64,000 nucleotides of DNA from UBA3263 sp964586765. GTDB lineage: Bacteria; Bacteroidota; Bacteroidia; Bacteroidales; Muribaculaceae. How positions within the stretch are numbered: position 1 is the stretch's first letter; each line of letters begins with the position of its first letter. Where the stretch lies: NCBI GenBank assembly GCA_964586765.1, contig CAZPHN010000003.1, positions 43,430 to 107,429 of the forward strand, read 5' to 3'. The notes below the pieces were generated by a model. The model had not been told where the DNA came from, searched no databases, and worked only from the letters and a program-made list of their open reading frames with translations. This document shows positions 17,351-26,600 of the stretch, in pieces. The translations under genes were made by a program, and so were the position numbers.

Positions 17351-17989
17351 ATGAAATTAGTTGTTTTTGACTTTGACGGGACTATTGCCGATACTTCTGA
17401 GGCGATTGTCCGCACTTTTAAGGATGCTGCCGCAGCCAATGGTCTGGAATGTGCGCCTGACCGCGAAATAGAGCTGAGTATCGGTCTCCATCTTCGTGAA
17501 ATGTTCAGCAATCTCTGCGGAGCTACTGACCCGACGCTGAATCGCAAGTGTATCGAGTCATATCTTGAAATTTTCAAGCAGAACTATAAGTATATAAAGC
17601 TCTTTCCGGGAGTGAAGGAGACCCTTCAGCGTCTACGTGACGATAAGGTCCATGTGGCAATAGCCACCAACCGCGGCGAAGACTCTTTGGTGCCGCTGAT
17701 GAAGATGCTTGGCATATCCAGTCTGGTCGAGGACTATGCTACTCCGGAGAGTGTGGAGAATGTCAAGCCCGCGCCTGATATGGTCCGACTGCTTATGAAG
17801 AAGTTCGAGGTAACTCCGGATGAAACCTTGGTGGTAGGCGATACGACTTATGATGTGGAGATGGGTAAGAGTGCCGGCTGTGACACATGTGCGGTCACTT
17901 ACGGAAGTCATCCTGTCGCAAAGCTTGCCGCGAGCAAGCCGATGCGTCTTATCTACTCTATGACGGATCTACATCATAGTGAATCGTAA
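17351..17989 (+). CDS. HAD-superfamily phosphatase (phosphoglycolate-phosphatase-like)
   Basis: A 212-residue cytoplasmic hydrolase. The motifs are in order: nucleophile Asp7 and acid Asp9 in FDFDGTIADT, motif II Thr in IATNR, Lys in NVKPAPD, and motif IV acidic residues in VVGDTTYDVEMG. The cap insertion between motifs I and II is of the helical type seen in Gph/PGMB-like enzymes. The substrate cannot be read from sequence; phosphoglycolate or another small phosphoester is likely. Its 3' end overlaps the convergent priA end by 32 bases. The mRNA is predicted to be leaderless. Confidence 0.92.
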   Translation: MKLVVFDFDGTIADTSEAIVRTFKDAAAANGLECAPDREIELSIGLHLREMFSNLCGATDPTLNRKCIESYLEIFKQNYKYIKLFPGVKETLQRLRDDKVHVAIATNRGEDSLVPLMKMLGISSLVEDYATPESVENVKPAPDMVRLLMKKFEVTPDETLVVGDTTYDVEMGKSAGCDTCAVTYGSHPVAKLAASKPMRLIYSMTDLHHSES

Positions 17990-20429
17990 CGCCACGCAGG
18001 TCTGGGTAGTTGGAAACCATCTTGTTATAAAGGTCGCGGAGAATGGTGCGTACCTTCGACATTGACGCCTCCGGCTCGATTTTGAGCATAAAGCGGCGGA
18101 TGTAGAGCGACTGGACGCGCGCCACTACCGGTTTTTCCGGTCCGCTTACTCGCGACCCGAGCAGTGCGCGCAGTTCCGCGCCGTAGCGTTCAGCCATAAG
18201 CTCAACGTTTGCCTCTTCGCGATGCTTCAGATAAATAAAAATCATGCGTGAGAACGGCGGATAGAAGTGCTCGCGGCGTTCGGCGAGTTCATGGTTGTAA
18301 AACCCGATATAATCGTGACCTGTTACGTGGGTTATTACGGGATGCTCCGGTTGAGAAGTCTGAATCATAACGCGCCCGGCGGTTTCGCGTCTGCCGGCGC
18401 GTCCTGCTACTTGCAGCAACATATTAAAGGCGCGTTCCGCCGAGCGGAAATCGGGAATGTTGATGAGCATATCGGCGTTAAGCACCGCAACAATGCTGAC
18501 ATCGCTGAAGTCGAGACCTTTCGTGACCATCTGTGTGCCTACAAGTATATCGGCTTTGTGGGCAGAAAAGTCATTGATAATTTCCTGATAGCCGTCCTTG
18601 TTGCGCGTAGTGTCAAGGTCCATGCGCAAAATCTTCGCTTGGGGAAACTCCTTGCCAACCTCGTCCTCTATGCGCTCGGTTCCGTAGCCTATGATTTCAA
18701 TGGCGGGTTCGTTACATACGGGACATAGCGACGGCAGTGGATATTGCGTTCCGCAGTAGTGGCATACAAGGCGGTTTTCGCGCCTGTGGTAAGTAAGTGA
18801 GACATCGCAGTTCTGACACTTTGGGATGTAGGCACACGCCTTGCATCGCGCTATCGGAGCAAAGCCGCGACGGTTGTGGAAAACAATAGCCTGATTTCCG
18901 TTCGCTACCGTTGCCGCTATGCTTTTCTCTACCGCCTCGGCAAGCGGACGGTTGGTGCGGAACTTTTTCCACTCCTTCTTCATGTCGACAACCTCGATTT
19001 CCGGCAGACGTACCCCGCCGTAACGCTCCGTAAGCTCAACGAGTCCGTAGCGTCCCGACTGTGCCTTATAATATGTCTCGACCGAGGGCGAGGCACTCCC
19101 GAGCAACACTTTCGCGCCGTGCATTCCCGCAAGCATTATGGCGGAGTCACGCGCGTTATATCTCGGCGCGGGGTCAAACTGCTTGAAACTCGGCTCGTGC
19201 TCCTCATCAATCACTATCAGTCCAAGCCGCTGAAACGGGAGGAAAACGGATGAGCGCGCGCCGACAATTACAAGCGGTTCGCGGCTATGGAGCAGGCGGT
19301 TCCAGATGTCAACGCGCTCATTATCGGTAAATTTGCTGTGATAAACTATCACTTTCGAACCGAAAACGCGTTGAAGTCGCTCCGTAAGTTGAGTTGTAAG
19401 CGCGATTTCCGGTACAAGAAACAGGACTTGCCTGTCGGCGCGGATTACTCGGTCAATCAGGTGTATGTAAATTTCCGTCTTTCCGCTCGATGTGACTCCG
19501 CGAAGCAGATTGACCTGCTTGCCCTCCTTTTCCCAAAGGTCAAGCAGTCGGTTGCGCGCTTCGGTCTGCGCGGGGCTGAGTGAAGGCAGGGGTGCTACGG
19601 GGATGCCATCCTGTGCGGCAAAGCGGTTCAGGACTTTAGTTGTGGTTCTTATTATTCCTTTTGCTTCAAGAGCCTTGATAATAGCCGGAGATACTTCAGC
19701 TTTCTCTAACAGGAGTGACTTTTCGACCTCGTGCTCTCCTATGGAGTGGAAATGAAGCATGGTAAGCAGGAGTTTCTCCTGTTTCGGCGACCTGCCTATG
19801 ATGGCGAAAGCCGAGGTGCGCCAGCCTTGTTCGCCAGCTTCCGGCGGCAAGGAAACAAATGTCTTTTTAAGCGTGCGGTAGCGTTCAACCACCTTCTCGC
19901 TAATCATGGCGAGTCCGCGGTCAATCAGACCGGCAACTGCACGGTCAGGCGCAGCCGTCAACCCTGTTTTTTTTGACAAATCGCCTAATGAAATGCGCCC
20001 TTCGTTAGCCAGAACCGCAAACATCAGGGCTTCTTCATCGGAAAGTCCGGTAATGTTTTCGCGGTCGGCATCGGATACAAGTTCGATGAATGTCTCGCTC
20101 TCAAGTTTCAACGCCGATGGGAGGGCGGCGCGCATCACTTCGCCTATGGAGCAAAGATAATAGTCAGCCATCCATCGCCAGAACTTCAGTTGCGGATTTC
20201 TGAGAATAGGCGTTTCCGCCGAGTCAATGAGTCGCGTAATGGGTTTTACCTCAAAGCCTTGTGGTGCTAACGGGGTAAGTGATTCAACTATGGCGGTATA
20301 GAATTTGCGGCGTCCGAACGGAACAAGAACGCGGCTGCCAACACTGATTTTGCCGCGTAATTTTTCCGGAATCGAATATGTAAACACCGCGTTAAGCGGC
20401 AGGGGGATTATAACCTCCGCAAACTCCAT
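17958..20429 (-). CDS. priA: Primosomal replication protein PriA (helicase)
   Basis: An 823-residue superfamily 2 DNA helicase that restarts stalled replication forks. The N-terminal 3'-DNA-binding domain (about 1-110) is followed by a winged-helix region and the helicase core: Walker A in RGVTSSGKTEIY, DEEH in VIDEEHEPSF, and motif VI in QVAGRAGR. The zinc-binding cysteine cluster (CKACAYIPKCQNCDVSL, CHYCG, CPVC) lies between the two RecA lobes as in all PriA. Length and order are normal. It is monocistronic in appearance, convergent with the HAD gene. Confidence 0.97.
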   Translation of the reverse strand: MEFAEVIIPLPLNAVFTYSIPEKLRGKISVGSRVLVPFGRRKFYTAIVESLTPLAPQGFEVKPITRLIDSAETPILRNPQLKFWRWMADYYLCSIGEVMRAALPSALKLESETFIELVSDADRENITGLSDEEALMFAVLANEGRISLGDLSKKTGLTAAPDRAVAGLIDRGLAMISEKVVERYRTLKKTFVSLPPEAGEQGWRTSAFAIIGRSPKQEKLLLTMLHFHSIGEHEVEKSLLLEKAEVSPAIIKALEAKGIIRTTTKVLNRFAAQDGIPVAPLPSLSPAQTEARNRLLDLWEKEGKQVNLLRGVTSSGKTEIYIHLIDRVIRADRQVLFLVPEIALTTQLTERLQRVFGSKVIVYHSKFTDNERVDIWNRLLHSREPLVIVGARSSVFLPFQRLGLIVIDEEHEPSFKQFDPAPRYNARDSAIMLAGMHGAKVLLGSASPSVETYYKAQSGRYGLVELTERYGGVRLPEIEVVDMKKEWKKFRTNRPLAEAVEKSIAATVANGNQAIVFHNRRGFAPIARCKACAYIPKCQNCDVSLTYHRRENRLVCHYCGTQYPLPSLCPVCNEPAIEIIGYGTERIEDEVGKEFPQAKILRMDLDTTRNKDGYQEIINDFSAHKADILVGTQMVTKGLDFSDVSIVAVLNADMLINIPDFRSAERAFNMLLQVAGRAGRRETAGRVMIQTSQPEHPVITHVTGHDYIGFYNHELAERREHFYPPFSRMIFIYLKHREEANVELMAERYGAELRALLGSRVSGPEKPVVARVQSLYIRRFMLKIEPEASMSKVRTILRDLYNKMVSNYPDLRGVTIHYDVDPS

Positions 20430-20495
20430 GATAAAGTTAAATTAACGTAAAAGAAATTTTAACATTCTGAATTAACGCTTTTTAGCGAAAAATTC

Positions 20496-20526
20496 TTGAC
20501 AAGTTAACATAATTATCGTAACTTTG
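20496..20526 (+). promoter_or_regulatory. Strong promoter of an intergenic small RNA
   Basis: TTG (20496-20498), a 20-base spacer and TAACTTTG (20519-20526) match the Bacteroidetes promoter very well. No protein-coding gene on the plus strand follows within reach; a terminator lies 90 bases downstream. Confidence 0.8.
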
Positions 20527-20530
20527 CATA

Positions 20531-20651
20531 ACTGAAATCGGTTCAACTGAACTATTTCAGGCATCGTTTTGTTAGACAATAAGAATTATATACTTGAATT
20601 TTGGTTATGAGGGAGGTGCGTGTCTGTGAAGATGCGCACTTTCGTTTTTTT
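20531..20651 (+). ncRNA. Candidate small RNA between priA and queC
   Basis: A self-contained plus-strand unit of about 120 bases: the promoter at 20496-20526, a 5' hairpin at 20532-20560 (CTGAAAT/ATTTCAG enclosing GTTC/GAAC), and a terminator at 20616-20651 (GTGCGT with GCGCAC, then TTTCG and seven T). The only ATG frame inside runs into queC and looks unlikely. The tail overlaps the last bases of queC in antisense, so it could affect queC mRNA as well as act in trans. I could not match it to 6S, SRP, tmRNA or RNase P. Confidence 0.6.
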
Positions 20652-21327
20652 AGATGCTCTCCTCGCCAAAATCGTTAATATATATTGTAGTATCCTCAAT
20701 TCCGGCTTCGGCAAGACTTTCGCGACGTTCGCGGCAGGTCCCGCACACTCCGCAATGATGCTCTCCGCCTTTATAGCAGCTGTAAGTCGTTGAGTAGTCA
20801 ATGCCCAGCTCCTTGCCGCGCATTGCAATCTGCGCCTTGGTCATGTTGGTATAGGGCGCGCGCAGTTCGATTGCTTCATAGGTTCCGGCGGCTATTGCGT
20901 GAGCCATGGCGTCGATAAACTCCGGACGGCAGTCCGGGTAAATGCTGTGGTCGCCGCTATGGTTGGCAAGCATGACGGCTCTCAGCCCGCGGCTCTCGGC
21001 AAGTCCGGCGGCGGTGGCAAGCATGATGCCGTTGCGGAACGGAACCACCGTAGAGCGCATGTTTTCGTCCTGATAGTCTCCCTCGGGAATCGCGTCGCCT
21101 CCCTCAAGCAGCGATGAGTGGAAATACTCGCCCATGAAATCGAGGTGGATTTCAAGTAGTTCAATGCCGAGTTTGTTGCAGTGGAGGCGCGCACACGCGA
21201 GCTCACGCATATTATGATTTGAGCCATAAATGAAATTTACGGCAAGGGCTATGCTGTCTTTCTTGTCATAGAGGAGCGTCACGGAGTCCATGCCTCCCGA
21301 AAGAACTATAAGGGCGTCTTTTCCCAT
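20650..21327 (-). CDS. queC: 7-cyano-7-deazaguanine synthase QueC
   Basis: A 225-residue cytoplasmic enzyme that converts 7-carboxy-7-deazaguanine to preQ0 with ATP and ammonia in queuosine biosynthesis. The PP-loop ATP motif is LSGGMDSVTL (residues 8-17). The zinc cysteine cluster is CYKGGEHHCGVCGTC near residue 190. It follows queF after 18 bases, and the two enzymes catalyse consecutive steps (QueC makes preQ0, QueF reduces it to preQ1). Confidence 0.97.
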   Translation of the reverse strand: MGKDALIVLSGGMDSVTLLYDKKDSIALAVNFIYGSNHNMRELACARLHCNKLGIELLEIHLDFMGEYFHSSLLEGGDAIPEGDYQDENMRSTVVPFRNGIMLATAAGLAESRGLRAVMLANHSGDHSIYPDCRPEFIDAMAHAIAAGTYEAIELRAPYTNMTKAQIAMRGKELGIDYSTTYSCYKGGEHHCGVCGTCRERRESLAEAGIEDTTIYINDFGEESI

Positions 21328-21345
21328 AATTATATATAGTTTCGT

Positions 21346-21825
21346 TTAAGAGCGGTTTATCATTGATGACATCCAAGCCGACATGCGGGTCTGGAGCAGC
21401 GACTGATGGTCAGCGTCTGCCCATTGTGCAAAGGGGCGGATAGAAATGCCGCCGCGAGGAGTGAAAAGTCCGGCTACTTCGATGTATCTGGGATTCATAA
21501 GGGCAATGAGGTCCTTCATTATAATATTTATGCAGTCCTCATGAAAATCGCCGTGATTACGGAAGGAAAAGAGATAAAGTTTGAGACTTTTGCTCTCTAC
21601 CATTTTCTCGCCGGGAATATAATTGATTATTATGTGTCCGAAATCGGGTTGCCCTGTCTTAGGGCAGAGCGACGTAAACTCCGGACAATCGAGTGTGACA
21701 AGATAATCGTTCTCCGGATGCTTGTTGGGAAACCATTCAAGCAGTTCGGCGGAGTAGTCGGTGGGGTAGACGGTCTTGTTCGCGCCAAGCAGCGTTACTC
21801 CTTCCAGTTCTTTCTCAGTTCTCAT
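21346..21825 (-). CDS. queF: NADPH-dependent 7-cyano-7-deazaguanine reductase QueF
   Basis: A 159-residue type I QueF of the tunnelling fold that reduces preQ0 to preQ1. The catalytic Cys54 and Asp61 lie in SLCPKTGQPDF, and the QueF signature E(S)KSLKLYLFSFRNHGDF is present (about residues 77-94). The length matches the short, single-domain type. It begins 3 bases after the stop of the C69 dipeptidase gene and ends 18 bases before queC. Confidence 0.97.
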   Translation of the reverse strand: MRTEKELEGVTLLGANKTVYPTDYSAELLEWFPNKHPENDYLVTLDCPEFTSLCPKTGQPDFGHIIINYIPGEKMVESKSLKLYLFSFRNHGDFHEDCINIIMKDLIALMNPRYIEVAGLFTPRGGISIRPFAQWADADHQSLLQTRMSAWMSSMINRS

Positions 21826-21828
21826 ATA

Positions 21829-23463
21829 TTACAGTTCGCGGGTTTTGAATTTGTCGCCGGTTTCGTTGACAATCGAGCGGAAATAACGCTCATTGTAGCC
21901 ACCATATTCCGGCTGAACGGGCAGATTGGTCTCGCTGCGCTTGAAGCTTCCGTCAGGATTCTGTTTCTTAATGTTTCCGTCAAGGAACTTTACGGTCAGG
22001 AAGTCATTGAGCGCAAAGAAAGCCTGAGTCGCGCCGTCAGCCATCTGATGGCTTGCCCAAGTCAGCATTTGTCGCTGCTCGTCAAGCGGTTTGTCCTTGA
22101 TTATCTCCATAACCTGCGCGTGAGTCATATGGTTATGGTCTTCGCGCTCTTTCTGTACGCGACGTATGTCAGGAATCATCTGGCTATAGCGGTTATATGC
22201 CTGATTGGCTACAAGGTTATGCGCCCAGAAAGCGGCATCGCGACTTATGGTGTAAAGGTCGCCGTTGCCCACCTCAAAGCTCCTTGGAACCTCAGTCATT
22301 GAGCTATAGACGGGTGAATAGACCGTGGTGTTGGCGTCGTCACATCCAAACCAGAGTGTGGCGCGCATTCCTTCAGGCACGGTGTCGTTACATTGTGCTA
22401 CAAACGAGAATCCGGTCTGCTGAGTGGCTATGGCGCGTTCATGGAAATAACTTACCGAGTCAACCTCGAAATCCATAGGACGCCAGCGGTAAGGAACGTC
22501 AAAGGGTCCTGCGCCTATGTCCTGAGTCATATCCATGGGTGTTCCCTCGAAGTGGTCGCGCATTGCCCACTGCATTGCGCGTACATCTACCGGCTTTTCC
22601 GGTTTTACCCAAAGGGGCATCGGTTCGCCTTCGCCATACATTGCCCATGGCAGATAAGGAGCTGCCGCCTCAGGCGCAAACATATTGAAAAAGCTCCAAA
22701 CACGGGCATCGCAGGCACGCACCGCGCTTTGGTCGTAGACCTGATATGCCTTTGAGAAACTGAAAAGCGAGTCGGGACCGGAATAATAACCTTTTTTGCG
22801 GGCAAAGTCAATTACGTCGGGCGAATAGAGTGTCTCCGGGTCATTAAGCGGGAACTGATGGATGCGCGGATTGTTGGCATGACCTGAAATGTAGCCGTCG
22901 GGAATACGGCGCGCTACCCATACGGCACCTTTTTTACCCGGACCTTTGCCAATCATTTCCATAATCCAAGCCTCCTCGGGGTCAGCAATGGAAAATGATT
23001 CGCCTTCCGAGGCATAACCGTATTCATTGACTAAGTCAGTCATTATTTTTATGGCTTCGCGGGCGTTGCGGGCGCGTTCAAGCGTAATATAAATCAGCGA
23101 ACCGTAGTCAATGCCGCCGTTGTCGGTGTCCCAGAGTTCCTCGCGTCCGCCCCATGTGCTTTCCGCCATTGCGAGACCATGTTCATTAATATGCCCTATG
23201 GTAGAATAAGTGTGGGCAGGCTGAGGAATCTCACCCAGGAACTTACCTGAATCCCAGTCAAACACTTTACGCATAGCTCCGGCACGATGGTCGGCTGCTG
23301 CCGTCGACGGCATATCGCCATAAAGCGTGTGGGAGTCTGCAGCATAAGTAATCATCACTGATCCGTCAGGGGCAACACCCTTGGCGGCAATAAGGCTGGT
23401 ACAGGGCATGGCGGCAACTGCCGTCATCATCAGTACCACTGAGGATATAAATCGTAGCGTCAT
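21829..23463 (-). CDS. Exported C69-family dipeptidase
   Basis: A 544-residue exported peptidase of the Ntn-hydrolase type. The signal peptide ends just before Cys21 (AAMPCTSLIAAKG), and in this family the cysteine exposed by processing is the nucleophile. Other family patterns include NEHGLAMAESTWGGR and EAWIMEMIGKGPG (about residues 165-177). C69 enzymes cleave dipeptides in the periplasm or outside. Its stop is 3 bases before queF, so it heads an apparent C69-queF-queC transcript, although no functional link to queuosine is known. A -7 box TATCTTTG on the minus strand lies at 23496-23489. Confidence 0.93.
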   Translation of the reverse strand: MTLRFISSVVLMMTAVAAMPCTSLIAAKGVAPDGSVMITYAADSHTLYGDMPSTAAADHRAGAMRKVFDWDSGKFLGEIPQPAHTYSTIGHINEHGLAMAESTWGGREELWDTDNGGIDYGSLIYITLERARNAREAIKIMTDLVNEYGYASEGESFSIADPEEAWIMEMIGKGPGKKGAVWVARRIPDGYISGHANNPRIHQFPLNDPETLYSPDVIDFARKKGYYSGPDSLFSFSKAYQVYDQSAVRACDARVWSFFNMFAPEAAAPYLPWAMYGEGEPMPLWVKPEKPVDVRAMQWAMRDHFEGTPMDMTQDIGAGPFDVPYRWRPMDFEVDSVSYFHERAIATQQTGFSFVAQCNDTVPEGMRATLWFGCDDANTTVYSPVYSSMTEVPRSFEVGNGDLYTISRDAAFWAHNLVANQAYNRYSQMIPDIRRVQKEREDHNHMTHAQVMEIIKDKPLDEQRQMLTWASHQMADGATQAFFALNDFLTVKFLDGNIKKQNPDGSFKRSETNLPVQPEYGGYNERYFRSIVNETGDKFKTREL

Positions 23464-23488
23464 AGTTATTCAATCGGTTTATCTCCTG

Positions 23489-23496
23489 CAAAGATA
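23489..23496 (-). promoter_or_regulatory. Promoter -7 box of the C69-queF-queC transcript
   Basis: TATCTTTG on the minus strand, 25 bases before the ATG at 23463. The expected TTG about 20 bases upstream is not clear. Confidence 0.5.
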
Positions 23497-23586
23497 ATGA
23501 AAAAAATAGAAACTATGAAAAAACAATTCTCATCATAGCTTTATTATTACAAAAGTGTATCAGAATTTGTTAAAAAGAGTTAAAAA

Positions 23587-23617
23587 TTGGGGGGGGTAAT
23601 TATTATCAGTACATTTG
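23587..23617 (+). promoter_or_regulatory. Promoter with G8 tract in its spacer
   Basis: TTG (23587-23589), exactly 20 bases, then TACATTTG (23610-23617). Eight consecutive G run from 23589 to 23596, starting at the last base of the -33 TTG. Gain or loss of G would change the -33/-7 distance and so the promoter strength for the secreted protein at 23659. Confidence 0.75.
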
Positions 23618-23658
23618 CAAAAATTTTATCAAATTAACCAATAATACCACATTTTCAA

Positions 23659-26600
23659 ATGTTTAAACACTTTTTGAAGGGACTTACGGTCCTTGGGTGT
23701 GTGGCTTTGACTGTCCCCGCTTGGGCTGCCGACGGTGATAATTCCACGAGCACCCCGTCTGAAACGAAATTCTATCGGATTAAAAGCGCGTACAGCGGTT
23801 TTACGGCAACAAAGATGATTTATGCCAATGGGCAAAACATGTCGTGGAAGACTGTTGACGCTGATGACCCCTCTTTTATCTGGTTGTTTACTCCCGGCAG
23901 TGCTGATAATAAGTTTCACCTTATAAGTGCTTATACCGGCTTATATCAGCAAACCCAGAACAGTGACAGTCAGCCTTTCATGCTGGGTGCTACCGCAACC
24001 GAGGTTACAATAACCCCGATAGCTGATACCAATCAGATATATATGACAAATGGACGCGCAGTTCATGCCGGAAGCTGGAGCGGCGGCAACATGGGCAATG
24101 TGCTTGGTTGGCAGACAACAGGAGCTGCTAATAGTGCGTCGTCTTGGTATATTGAGAGTATTGATAACGATGATGTCGTTATTGAAAAGCTGAAGGAGCA
24201 TTATCTTTCGGCAATTGCACACCTTTCCGCAGCAAATCAGGCTAAGTTTGCCGCTCAGGTAGCGGTTATTAATAATAATGCGTCCACTCCCAAACAGATT
24301 GTCGACGCTTATGTGGCGATTGCAGAAAAATTGCCCTCAGTATTTAGCGTTACTCCCGTTACAAGCGAAGCAATGCTGCAGTCCGGCGGCAAATACGTTG
24401 TCGGCGTTGTCGGTGTCAACCAAAATGTATGGCAGCCCGTCAATCCTCTTTGCTATAAGGCAAATGCAGATGGCACAACATATGATTTCGAAAGCAAGCC
24501 CGACCTTGTTTTCTCACCGGATTTCATCTGGACGGCTAATGTAAACGATGCTTACACTTGCGCCAATACCACTGCAGACCATAATGGTTCCCATAAGGTA
24601 CTTCAATTGTCTCAGGAATTTAACGGTACACAAAAGGCAATCAGCATTGGTAGCGGTAGTGCAAAAAACCTTGCAGTTTTAACAAATTCAACTACAAATA
24701 TTGAGTTTGTTCCCACAAGTTGCGCTTCTTTTGCAGGTGAATGTCTGTTCCAGTTACATGTAGATCCGACTGCGAGCACTTTCCAGCGTATGCACGCTGT
24801 CCTGCCTAACGGTAATCGCGGATATTATTCCAAAGATAATAATATATGGCTTGCAAATGCCGGTTTTGATTTGACCGGTGCCAACAGTGCTGCCGGCAGT
24901 TCATATTCCGGTCTCCATCGCGTATATATGGTAATTGATTCCGAGGATTTTGCCGGAGCAGCCACTGCCGTCTGGAATGCCTTGAAGGAAGAAGAATGTG
25001 CCCTGTCTCAGTCTGAATCCTATATTGAGCAGGTTAATGCCCTTCCTTTACCGGATATCACACACTATACTGATGCTTCCACTTTCGTCAATGACCTGCG
25101 TAGGGAATTCAATAAGGAATTATTCTTCCTTGAATCCGAATATATGGCAACTGTAACTCCCGCTACTGTAACATATAGCAGCGGAAATGCAACTGGATGG
25201 AACCATACTCTTCTGGATAACAAGGGCGCGTTCGCAAAGATAATCGCTCACTCCGGAACATCTACCGGTTTGGCTGCAAATATTAAGAAACTGGATGACA
25301 ATACTTTCGATTTCCGTAATGGAGGCGTCTATAGGTCTCGCTATGTAGTTGAATGTTTCAACCCTGCTTTCAGCATAATCGGCGTTTCATTCAAGGCGTC
25401 AACTACCGCATCGGGCGAGTATGTTACCGTTGACGGCGAAGATATCCTCCTGACTTCAACCCCTCAGACCATCGTTTCCACAACTTCTACTTTTGAATTC
25501 CATGGCGCAAATAATGAAGTTAGAGTAACTGACCTGAAGATTAAATATCGTCGCACCTCCACCGTATCGGCAATTCCTGCCGAGAGCGGATGGTATTCGG
25601 TCCTTTCAACTCATAATCTGACTGCTTACGCCGGAAAATGGGCTGTAAACCTCGAAAAAGATGTAAAGCAGGACGCTACCAGATTTTATCCGTTAGCTGT
25701 TTCTGATGACTTCTCAGATGCCCCTGCATCTAATCTCATCTATATTGAGGTTAGCGGAAACAATCGTTACGTGAAATCCGCTAATGGTCACTATGTAAAC
25801 GAAAACTGCACAGCTTCAAGAACCCGCGGAAGTGTTACTCGTTTCCGTGACTATGAGGCGACGACCAATTCGATGTCGGTTGGCGCATACTGGAGTACCT
25901 ATCAGCCTACTGTAGGTGGTGTTGCATATAACCTGATTGGTCAGACCGGTAGTGCTTCAGCTAACCGTTGGGCTGTATTCAAGGAAAATCCTGAAGAACT
26001 CTACGATATCTGGACTGTAAATATTACCGGCGCACCAAATGCATCCGCTCTTCAGGATGACGTAAGAGTGCAGTGCAACAATGCTGCCAACAAGGGTATC
26101 TCCAAGGTTTATAATGGCGGTAACTTCTTCTTTACAAAGGGTGCGACTGTAACGGCAAATGATTTTGTTGCTGATGAACTCGCTGATGGCAGCAAAACTC
26201 CGGTTATCACCGTCAATAACAGCACAAAAACCGTTAACGTAAACTACACTACCAAGGCTGAACTCGTAGCGTTGTATTACAATACGGTTGAAAACGGCTA
26301 TACCGCATATCGCAACGTAGGTCTCTTCGACAGCGAGGTGATTGACGCAGTAGTAGCCGAACATAAGGCTAAGGTCGATGCTGCTGCCGGCGAAGATGAG
26401 GCTATCTCTATAGAAGAGATTGCTGCTATGGATGCTGCAGTTGTTGCCGCATCGTTTACCGACGGATACAAGCAAATCCGCGTTTCAGCCGCAGGCAAGC
26501 TTGTTCAGTTCAAGAATCTTGACCACGCAACCTTATACCTCAGTGTTGCTCCCGTTGAGGCTGAAAGCTACTCATATCGTGCAGTGGGTGTGACCGATAA

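Noticed and set aside
20430..20649. preQ1 riboswitch for queC/queF
   Set aside because: The structured RNA is on the opposite strand to queC and not in the leader of the que transcript; no preQ1 pocket (short hairpin plus A-rich tail) was seen.
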